NCBI GenBank assembly: GCA_928721565.1
Contig: OV788638.1
Span: 1,178,001 to 1,242,000, forward strand
Source: an uncultured Clostridia bacterium
GTDB lineage: Bacteria > Bacillota > Clostridia > TANB77 > CAG-508
DNA length: 64,000 nt
Direction: 5' to 3'
Part shown: piece after piece, positions 7,473 to 13,911 of the stretch
Layout of the letters: each line of letters opens with the position of its first letter
How positions within the stretch are numbered: the stretch's first letter is position 1
Position numbers and translations under genes: made by a program
The notes under the pieces: model-generated
Seen by the model: only the letters and a program-made list of their open reading frames with translations
Databases searched by the model: none
What the model was told of the DNA's origin: nothing

Positions 7473-8267
7473 ATGGAAAAGTTAGATTTTTTAATTGATT
7501 ATTTAATAAAAGAAAATAAAGAGATTGATATTAAAGAAACACCACAAAATACAAGTGATAAAAAAAGATTATATCGTTCATTGTGTAATATTAGAGAACC
7601 ATTACCAATATCAGAAAAATATATTAAAATAGAAAATGAATTTTTAACAGAGGAAAATATAAACAAAGGCATTGTTGAATCAAACGATATAACTTCATTT
7701 ATAAAATATAAAGGAACTCAAATATGTTTATGGCAGGGAGATATAACAACTTTAAAAATAGATGCAATTGTAAATGCAGCAAACTCACAAGGATTAGGAT
7801 GTTTTATACCTTGCCATAAGTGTATTGACAATGCAATCCATTCTGCAAGTGGTGTTGAATTACGATTAGAATGCAATAAAATTATGCAAGAAATAGGAAT
7901 GTTACAAACAGGAAAAGCATTTATAACAAAAGGCTATAATTTGCCATCAAAATATGTGATTCATACAGTAGGACCAATTATATATGAAAATGTAAAAGAA
8001 AAAGAAATATTAGAATTGAAAAATTGTTATATAAATTCACTAGAACTTGCAAAAGAAAACAATATAAAAACAATAGCATTCCCTTGTATATCTACTGGAG
8101 AATTTAGATTTCCAAAAGAACTAGCATCAAAAATTGCAATAGAAACAATAAAAGAATATTTATATACAAACGAAGAATATTTTGGAAAAATAATATTTAA
8201 TGTTTTTTTAGATGTAGATTATAAAATATATTTAAAGAATTTGGGAGAAATTTATGGAAGAATATAG
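7473..8267 (+). CDS. Zinc-containing macrodomain protein, protein ADP-ribosyl hydrolase type
   Basis: A 264-residue cytoplasmic protein with an N-terminal helical extension of about 80 residues and a macrodomain at about 80-262. The ADP-ribose site is visible as VNAAN (100-104), HTVGPI (164-169) and CISTGEFRFP (205-214). The insert GCFIPCHKCIDN (109-120) carries the Cys and His ligands characteristic of the zinc macrodomains genetically linked to SirTM, which remove ADP-ribose from proteins. The sirtuin gene overlaps its end by 14 bases, so writer and eraser are co-translated. ATG 7473 follows AAAAGGAG. Confidence 0.9.
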   Translation: MEKLDFLIDYLIKENKEIDIKETPQNTSDKKRLYRSLCNIREPLPISEKYIKIENEFLTEENINKGIVESNDITSFIKYKGTQICLWQGDITTLKIDAIVNAANSQGLGCFIPCHKCIDNAIHSASGVELRLECNKIMQEIGMLQTGKAFITKGYNLPSKYVIHTVGPIIYENVKEKEILELKNCYINSLELAKENNIKTIAFPCISTGEFRFPKELASKIAIETIKEYLYTNEEYFGKIIFNVFLDVDYKIYLKNLGEIYGRI

Positions 8268-9096
8268 TTCAAGAATTTTACAAGCAAAACAAACAATAAA
8301 ACAAGCAGATTATATTATAATTGGTGCAGGAAGTGGTCTTTCAACAGCAGCAGGTTTGCTATATAGTGGAGAAAAGTTTGAAAAAGATTTTAGAGAATTT
8401 ATAGAAAAATATCATTTTGATAATTTGTATTCAGCATCATTTTATGAATTTAAGACACAAGAAGAAAAGTGGGCATTTTTTGCAAAAATGATAAAATTAA
8501 ATAGATATAATGAAAAGCCACTAAAATTATATCAAGAATTATATGAAATTGTTAAAAATAAAGAATATTTTGTTTTATCAACAAATGTAGATGGACAATT
8601 TTACAATAGTGGATTTGATAAAGATAAAATATTTGAAGTACAGGGAGATTACAGTTATTTACAATGTGAAAATGCTTGTCATAACAAATTATATAATAAT
8701 AAAGAATTAGTAGAAAAGTGGCTACGAAATACAAAAAACTGCAAAATACCATCAGATTTAGTAATGAAATGTCCAGTATGTGGTGGTAATATGGATATGA
8801 ATTTAAGAAAAGATGCAAACTTTGTTCAAGATGAAAATTGGTATAGACAATCCAGGAAATATGAAGATTTTTTATCTAGAAGTAAAGGCAAAAATGTGGT
8901 ATTATTAGAAATAGGGGTTGGATTTAATACTCCTGGAATAATAAGATTTCCATTTGAACAAATGACAGCAAATAGTGAAAAAACAACACTTATAAGAATA
9001 AACAAAGATTATCCAAATCCAATGTTAGAAATAAAAAATAAAACAATTTCTTTTGATGAAGATACAAATAAAATAATAGAAGATTTAAAAGAGTAA
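8254..9096 (+). CDS. Class M sirtuin (SirTM), NAD-dependent protein ADP-ribosyltransferase
   Basis: A 280-residue Rossmann-fold NAD enzyme. The NAD loop GAGSGLSTAAG is at 24-34, TNVD at 110-113, and the position where deacetylase sirtuins have their catalytic His reads EVQGDY (128-133), with Gln replacing His, the class M hallmark. Zinc ligands are C138, C142, C173 and C176; GVGFNTPGIIRFPFE (221-235) includes the Arg proposed to act in catalysis. Known SirTM proteins ADP-ribosylate a lipoylated GcvH-like carrier encoded in the same operon. No GcvH-L or LplA2 gene is in this window, so the target is open. GGGAGA precedes the ATG. Confidence 0.9.
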   Translation: MEEYSSRILQAKQTIKQADYIIIGAGSGLSTAAGLLYSGEKFEKDFREFIEKYHFDNLYSASFYEFKTQEEKWAFFAKMIKLNRYNEKPLKLYQELYEIVKNKEYFVLSTNVDGQFYNSGFDKDKIFEVQGDYSYLQCENACHNKLYNNKELVEKWLRNTKNCKIPSDLVMKCPVCGGNMDMNLRKDANFVQDENWYRQSRKYEDFLSRSKGKNVVLLEIGVGFNTPGIIRFPFEQMTANSEKTTLIRINKDYPNPMLEIKNKTISFDEDTNKIIEDLKE

Positions 9097-9102
9097 ATAT
9101 AA

Positions 9103-10038
9103 ATGATAATAAATACAGGATGCAGAACAGATATACCAGCATTTTATTCAAAATGGTTAATGAATAGAATAAGAGAAGGATATGTAGTAGTAAGAAATCC
9201 ATATTATCCATCACAAGTAACTAAATATATTTTATCTCCAAAAGTAGTAGATTGTTTAGCATTTTGTACTAAAAATCCAGAGCCTATGTTAAAATATCTA
9301 AATGAATTAGATATTTACAGTCAATATTGGTTTGTAACAATAACACCCTATGGAAAAGATATTGAGCCTGTTGTACCAGATAAAGAAAAAGTAATGGAAA
9401 GCTTTAAGAAATTATCAAATCATATAGGTGTAGATTCTATTGGGTGGAGATATGATCCAATTTTTATAAATAAGGAGTTTGATGTAGAAAAGCATATAAA
9501 ATGTTTTGAAAATATGGCTAGTAATTTAAACGGATATACTCATAATTGTACTATTAGTTTTTTAGATTTATATGAAAAAGTTAAAAGAAATGCACCAGAT
9601 TTAAGACCACCAACAAAAGAGGAACAAATTTGTATTGCTAAAGCTTTTGCTAGAATAGGAAAAGAATATGATATAGTAATTCATGCTTGTTGCGAAAAGA
9701 ACTTTTTATCAGAATATGGATTAAAGTGTAATGGTTGTATGAGTCAAGAAATTATTGAAAAATCAATAAATTGCAAGTTAGAGCCACCTAAAAGAAAGAA
9801 TTTAAGACAAGAATGTAATTGCCTTATGGGAAATGATATTGGTAGCTATAATACTTGTGGACATTTGTGTAAATATTGTTATGCTAATGCTAATAAAGGT
9901 TTAGTTATTGAAAATATGAAAAAACATAATGAAAATTCTCCATTTTTAATTGGAAATAGTGAAGTTGGAGATAAGATAACAGAGGCTAAACAGAAATGTT
10001 GGATTGTTAGTGAAAATAAGCAGATTAGTTTTATCTAA
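9103..10038 (+). CDS. DUF1848 family protein, C-terminal Cys cluster
   Basis: A 311-residue protein of the DUF1848 family. The N-terminal half (MIINTGCRTDIPAFYSKW, then LAFCTKNPEP) and the central GWRYDPIF resemble a barrel-like enzyme. The C-terminus has CGHLCKYCYAN with C252, C256 and C259 in a C-x3-C-x2-C arrangement reminiscent of a radical-SAM [4Fe-4S] motif, preceded by C238 and C240. No function is established. It starts six bases after the sirtuin stop codon and is clearly in the same operon, which makes a role in ADP-ribosylation or its substrate plausible but unproven. The ribosome site is weak, suggesting coupling. Confidence 0.88.
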   Translation: MIINTGCRTDIPAFYSKWLMNRIREGYVVVRNPYYPSQVTKYILSPKVVDCLAFCTKNPEPMLKYLNELDIYSQYWFVTITPYGKDIEPVVPDKEKVMESFKKLSNHIGVDSIGWRYDPIFINKEFDVEKHIKCFENMASNLNGYTHNCTISFLDLYEKVKRNAPDLRPPTKEEQICIAKAFARIGKEYDIVIHACCEKNFLSEYGLKCNGCMSQEIIEKSINCKLEPPKRKNLRQECNCLMGNDIGSYNTCGHLCKYCYANANKGLVIENMKKHNENSPFLIGNSEVGDKITEAKQKCWIVSENKQISFI

Positions 10039-10142
10039 GAGAGAAACAAATTACAATTTAGTATTTGGTTAAAAAATACTAAATAACAAATATTATTGAT
10101 GACAAAGAAAATATATTATTACAAAAAATATTTAAATTTCAG

Positions 10143-10168
10143 ATATAACAATTCAAAAATAAGAAATA
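10143..10168 (+). repeat. Target-site duplication, left copy, outer IS
   Basis: 26 bases (starting ATATAACAATTC) identical to 12444-12469 on the far side of the outer element. Confidence 0.92.
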
Positions 10169-10209
10169 TATAGGTTTACAATAGATATGTCACACTAAAG
10201 AGTAAAAAA

Positions 10210-10272
10210 AGGAAATACCAATATGATATAATGTTTTTACCACAAAACTAATATCGAAAGAAGGTATTTCCT
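10210..10272 (+). promoter_or_regulatory. Start-codon hairpin and internal promoter, outer IS
   Basis: AGGAAATACC (10210-10219) is the exact complement of GGTATTTCCT (10263-10272), which ends immediately before the transposase ATG. An extended -10 (TGA-TATAAT, 10224-10232) lies in the loop, so native transcripts start inside the loop and lack the left arm, whereas readthrough transcripts can fold. Confidence 0.65.
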
Positions 10273-11090
10273 ATGAATAGTATAACACAAGATATAATAT
10301 TTAAGCAATCAGTTGTAGAATATTCATTAAAACACGGAGTGACAGAAGCAGCGAAAAGATATAAACAGCATAGAAAAACAATATATAGATGGAGAGAAAA
10401 ATATGATGGAAGTAGAAAATCATTAGTGAATAAATCAAGAAGACCACATTCACACCCAAATCAACATACACAGGAAGAAATAAAAATGATAAAGAAATAT
10501 AAAGCTCAAAACCCAGACGCAGGGTTAGTGGTATTGTGGATAAAATTGATGAGAAACGGATATACAAGGCAAATAACGAGTTTGTATAGGGTGATGCAAA
10601 GACTAGGAATATATAAAAAAGCACCAAGTAAAAAGAAAAAATATGAACCAAAACCATATCAGAAAATGAGTCATCCAGGAGAAAGAATACAAATAGATGT
10701 AAAATATGTGCCACAGAAATGTATGTCAAATGAATTGAAAGAGCTAGAAGAGAAATATTATCAATATACAGCAATAGATGAGTATACAAGGCAGAGAGTA
10801 TTATGGGCTAGCAAAGAACATAGTACCTATGCATCAACACAATTTTTAGAAATAATAATAAAGAAATTCAAATATAAAATAGAATGTATACAAACAGACA
10901 ATGGATTTGAATTTACAAATAGACTAAATTCGAGAAAAGCAAAAGAGAAGACAATGTTTGAAAAGAGAATGGAAGAAATGGGAATAGAGCATAAACTAAT
11001 AAAACCAAGGACACCAAGACATAACGGAAAAGTAGAAAGAAGTCATAGAAAGGATCAAGAAAGATTTTATTACAAGAGAATATTTGTAAG

Positions 11091-11116
11091 TTTTGAAGAT
11101 TTTAAAGAAAAATTAA
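11091..11116 (+). repeat. Target-site duplication, left copy, nested IS
   Basis: 26 bases (starting TTTTGAAGATTT) identical to 12251-12276. Confidence 0.93.
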
Positions 11117-11170
11117 TGTAGGTTAGTCAATCATTTGTCACAAATTATTTAAAATAAATACTTTGAGCAC

Positions 11171-12136
11171 CTATATTGCAAATAACGATTCTTCTTGACT
11201 TTTATATTTTTTTATGAATTCCCTGGGACTCAACCATCCTAGTGGCCTCATAGGAAAATTATTATATTCTTTTCTCCATTCTTTTCCTTGATTTCTTAAA
11301 TCCTCTAAACTATAAAATACTCTTTTATAGTAAAATCTTTCTTGATCTTTTCTATGACTTCTTTCTACTCTTCCATTTTGTTTTGGTGTATGTGGCTTTA
11401 TTACTTTATATTCTAATCCTAATTCTTCTAATGTGTTTTCAAACATTGTTTTTTTATCTTTCAAAAATGCTTGCCAACTTAATCTATTTGTAAATTCAAA
11501 TCCATTATCTGTTTGTATTGTCTTTATTTTAAACGGAAAATATTTTACTAATCTTCTTGCAAATTCGCTTGAAGCATATGTATCATGTGCATTTGTAAAC
11601 CATGTATATCTTAATCTTGAATATTCATCTATTGCTGTATATTGATAAAATTTTTCTCCTCTTTCCTGTAATTCTTTGCTCATACATTTCTTTGGAACAT
11701 ACTTAACATCTATTTGAACCTTATCTCCTGGATATTCTCCTGATACCCATTCATTCGGTTCACTTTCTTTCTTTTTGCTTGGTGTTTTTTTGTATATTCC
11801 TAATCTTTGCATTGCATGATACAATCCTTGTATTGTTCTTGTATATCCTGCTTGACGTAATTTTATCCATAATACTACTAATCCCGTATCTTTATTGTTT
11901 CTTTTATAATTTTTTATTAATTTTATTTCTTCCTCTGTATGTTGATTTGGATGTGAATGTGGACGTCTTGATTTATCTTTTAAACTTTCTAATGTTCCAT
12001 CATATCTATTTCTCCATCTATATATTGTTCTTTTACATTCTCCAAATTTATATGCTGCTTTTGCCACTCCATATTTTCTTGAAAATTTTACTATTGACTC
12101 TTTATATTTTAATCTATCTGTGATATTATTACCCAT
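11171..12136 (-). CDS. DDE (rve) transposase, IS481/IS1202-like, intact
   Basis: A 321-residue transposase. The N-terminal helix-turn-helix includes AAYKFGECKRTIYRWRNRYD, followed by the SRRPHSHPNQHT linker also present in the outer element. The catalytic core shows D in VQIDVKYVP, D in IQTDNGFEF and E in GRVERSHRKDQERF, the DDE triad. The C-terminus NNFPMRPLGWLSPREF is complete. ATG 12136 is preceded by GGAGG, and the 12137-12146 arm of a 10-bp hairpin abuts the start codon (partner arm 12190-12199). Protein identical to the one encoded at 56765-57730. It should be active in trans on all related ends. Confidence 0.95.
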   Translation of the reverse strand: MGNNITDRLKYKESIVKFSRKYGVAKAAYKFGECKRTIYRWRNRYDGTLESLKDKSRRPHSHPNQHTEEEIKLIKNYKRNNKDTGLVVLWIKLRQAGYTRTIQGLYHAMQRLGIYKKTPSKKKESEPNEWVSGEYPGDKVQIDVKYVPKKCMSKELQERGEKFYQYTAIDEYSRLRYTWFTNAHDTYASSEFARRLVKYFPFKIKTIQTDNGFEFTNRLSWQAFLKDKKTMFENTLEELGLEYKVIKPHTPKQNGRVERSHRKDQERFYYKRVFYSLEDLRNQGKEWRKEYNNFPMRPLGWLSPREFIKKYKSQEESLFAI

Positions 12137-12199
12137 AAGAGAGCACCTCCGATATGTTTATTTTTGGTCATTTAAACAATATCATTTTTGTGCTCTCTT
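12137..12199 (-). promoter_or_regulatory. Start-codon hairpin of the nested IS transposase
   Basis: Arms GTGCTCTCTT/AAGAGAGCAC (12190-12199 and 12137-12146) pair perfectly; the inner arm joins the Shine-Dalgarno sequence to the ATG. The proposed promoter lies in the loop, as in the other two copies. Confidence 0.65.
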
Positions 12200-12250
12200 T
12201 TCAATATTTTATTTTCAATGTATTTGTGACATATCTATTTTAAACCTATA

Positions 12251-12276
12251 TTTTGAAGATTTTAAAGAAAAATTAA
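12251..12276 (+). repeat. Target-site duplication, right copy, nested IS
   Basis: Exact copy of 11091-11116. Confidence 0.93.
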
Positions 12277-12443
12277 GGCATTGGTCAAGAGAGTATAATA
12301 ACTTTCCAATGAAACCATTAGGATGGAAAAGTCCAAATGAGAAATATGAGGAATTTCAAGCATTGTAGAGCCAACATATCATATTTGGTATACGAAACAC
12401 TAGATTCATCAATAAAGTGTGACATATGTTTGACAAACCTACA

Positions 12444-12469
12444 ATATAACAATTCAAAAATAAGAAATA
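12444..12469 (+). repeat. Target-site duplication, right copy, outer IS
   Basis: Exact copy of 10143-10168. Confidence 0.92.
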
Positions 12470-12523
12470 ATTGTGGACAAACTAAAAATAATATTATAAA
12501 ATAGTAAATTGGAGATGCAAAAA

Positions 12524-13000
12524 ATGTATAATAGAAAAGTAGGATTCACAATAGGAAAATTTGCTCCATTACATAAAGGACATCAATTCTTAATTGAAAC
12601 AGCTTTAAAAGAAATGGACGAAGTATATGTAGTTATATATGAGACAGATATCATAAATATTAATATAGAACAAAGAGCACAATGGATAAAACAATTATAT
12701 CCTAAAGTTAATATAATATATGCTTATAACAGTCCTAAAAAATATGGATTAGATAAAGAAAGTGTAGAAATTCAGATGAATTATTTATCAAAACTAATAA
12801 AAGGTGTTCCTGTTACTCATTTTTATAGTAGTGAATTATATGGAGAAAAAGTAGCTGAATATTTAAAAATAGAAAATAGATTAGTAGATTTAGAAAGAAA
12901 AAATATACCAATTAGTGCAACTTTAATTAGAAAAGATTATTTAAAAGAAAGTAAATATATTGAAAAATTTATATATTCAGATATAATTAAGAAAAATTAG
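12524..13000 (+). CDS. NadR-like nucleotidyltransferase (NMN adenylyltransferase type)
   Basis: A 158-residue Rossmann-like adenylyltransferase. The nucleotide motif GKFAPLHKGHQFLI contains the HxGH signature, and ISATLIRKD near the C-terminus matches the ISxTxxR motif that binds the triphosphate. This corresponds to the nucleotidyltransferase domain of NadR without its kinase domain, so NMN to NAD is the likely reaction, though other nucleotidyl transfers are possible. The longer frame opens with TTG at 12509; GGAG at 12511-12514 places the start at ATG 12524. A TetR gene follows after 19 bases. Before the IS insertions it lay directly downstream of the NAD-using sirtuin operon. Confidence 0.8.
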   Translation: MYNRKVGFTIGKFAPLHKGHQFLIETALKEMDEVYVVIYETDIININIEQRAQWIKQLYPKVNIIYAYNSPKKYGLDKESVEIQMNYLSKLIKGVPVTHFYSSELYGEKVAEYLKIENRLVDLERKNIPISATLIRKDYLKESKYIEKFIYSDIIKKN

Positions 13001-13019
13001 TTTTTATAGAGGTGATAAA

Positions 13020-13580
13020 ATGTCAGAAATAACAAAAAAAGCATTAGCAACATCATTAAAAAAGCTACTATCTAAAAAGGAATTATCAAAAATAACAATA
13101 TCAAATATTACTGATGATTGTGGTGTAAATAGGCAAACATTTTACTATCATTTTAAAGATGTATATGATTTGCTAGAATGGATATATTTAAATGAGGTAA
13201 TACAATCAATGGATGGAAAAGATACATATAATAATTGGCAACAAGGATTTTTATCTATTTTTAAATATATACTAGAAAATAAAGAATTCGTAAAAAATAC
13301 ATATAATTCAATAAGCAGAGATTACTTTTTAAGGTTTATTTACACACAAACAGCAATATTATTAATGAATGTAATAGACGAACAAGCAAAAGACATAAAT
13401 GTTAGTGATGAAGATAAAAAATTTATAGCGAATTTTTATAAATATGCTTTTGTTGGAATAATTCAAGATTGGATTGAAGACGGGATGAAAGAGGAACCGG
13501 AGAATATAATAAATAAATTAAATCACATAATAGAAGGTAATTTGGAGAAGGCTTTAGAAAATTTAAAATGTAGTAAATAA
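13020..13580 (+). CDS. TetR/AcrR-family transcriptional regulator
   Basis: A 186-residue DNA-binding protein. The N-terminal domain has TKKALATSLKKLLSKKEL followed by the helix-turn-helix ITDDCGVNRQTFYYHFKDVYDL, characteristic of the DhaS-like branch of TetR proteins. The C-terminal helical domain (about 60-186) would bind an unknown ligand. GAGGTGA precedes ATG 13020. The 19-base gap implies cotranscription with the NadR-like gene, whose expression it may control. Confidence 0.88.
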   Translation: MSEITKKALATSLKKLLSKKELSKITISNITDDCGVNRQTFYYHFKDVYDLLEWIYLNEVIQSMDGKDTYNNWQQGFLSIFKYILENKEFVKNTYNSISRDYFLRFIYTQTAILLMNVIDEQAKDINVSDEDKKFIANFYKYAFVGIIQDWIEDGMKEEPENIINKLNHIIEGNLEKALENLKCSK

Positions 13581-13911
13581 ATACTGCATTTTATTTTTTG
13601 CAAAACTACTTGGCCGATAGCCACTATCGAGATGTATAATATAGTAGAAAAATAAAACAAGTTGGAACTTATGACAAAGACGGAAAGGCATTGGAATTTT
13701 CACGAACTAAAAACTTTAGGCTATGGCAATGAATGCTGTGATTTTCATTTTTATAAAAAGAAATAATTTCAGAATTCGAACCATTAATTTGATTATTGTA
13801 TTTTTTGATAAATATAGAAAATATTATGTAAATGTGTTATAATAAAAGTGTAAGGTAAATAACCTTTGTAAAAGAATTTTTTCTATATATATAATTAAGG
13901 AGGAAAAGTAC
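13581..13911. other. Intergenic region with promoter-like motif and ORF remnant
   Basis: 331 bases without an intact gene. TTGGCC (13610-13615) and TATAAT (13635-13640) enclose CGATAGCCACTATCG, a perfect small dyad, and the block resembles the promoter at 61434-61462 (shared TTGRCCGATAG and AGATGTAT). After it a short open stretch ending at 13732 reads VGTYDKDGKALEFSRTKN then FRLWQ and stop, which looks protein-like and may be the tail of a deleted gene. An extended -10 (TGTGTTATAAT, 13833-13843) and a small hairpin AAGGT/ACCTT precede the ABC exporter. Confidence 0.4.

Larger units (their letters stand above)
11117..12250 (-). mobile_element. Nested insertion sequence, 1134 bp
   Basis: Complete element in minus orientation inside the outer transposase gene. 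Ends, read in element orientation, are TATAGGTTTAAAATAG...TGTCACAAAT and ATTTGTGACAAATG...AACCTACA. It is 1134 bp, the same size as the copy at 56651-57784, and encodes the identical 321-residue protein; one synonymous difference was seen (12044 here against 56857). Flanking 26-bp direct repeats are exact, so the insertion is recent. Confidence 0.95.
10273..12368 (+). pseudogene. DDE transposase of the outer IS, disrupted by the nested IS
   Basis: The frame runs from ATG 10273 for 282 codons, with an N-terminal helix-turn-helix (EAAKRYKQHRKTIYRWREKY) and an rve-type catalytic domain: D in QIDVKYVP, D in QTDNGFEF and E in KVERSHRKDQERF. It is interrupted at 11116 by the nested IS. The true C-terminus continues after the nested element at 12277-12368 (HWSREYNNFPMKPLGW...EFQAL then TAG). 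Excising the nested IS plus one 26-bp duplication restores a frame of about 312 residues. Inactive as it stands. Confidence 0.92.
10169..12443 (+). mobile_element. Outer insertion sequence, interrupted by a second IS
   Basis: Ends are TATAGGTTT...TGTCACACT at the left and AGTGTGACA...AACCTACA at the right, imperfect terminal inverted repeats of about 28 bases. Exact 26-bp direct repeats flank it. Removing the nested element and one of its duplications leaves 1115 bp, a normal single-gene IS. The element encodes a DDE transposase related to but different from the other two copies here. Long target duplications of 24-29 bp are, to my knowledge, reported for IS1202-type elements, and the transposase resembles the IS481/IS1202 type; formal assignment needs ISfinder. 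Confidence 0.9.

Noticed and set aside
10301..10789. 162-codon minus-strand frame inside the outer transposase
   Set aside because: Leu/Ile/Tyr-rich shadow frame; composition typical of antisense reading.
13661..13732. Short open stretch VGTYDKDGKALEFSRTKN then FRLWQ
   Set aside because: Protein-like but without start codon or enough length; recorded only as a possible gene remnant in the intergenic entry.
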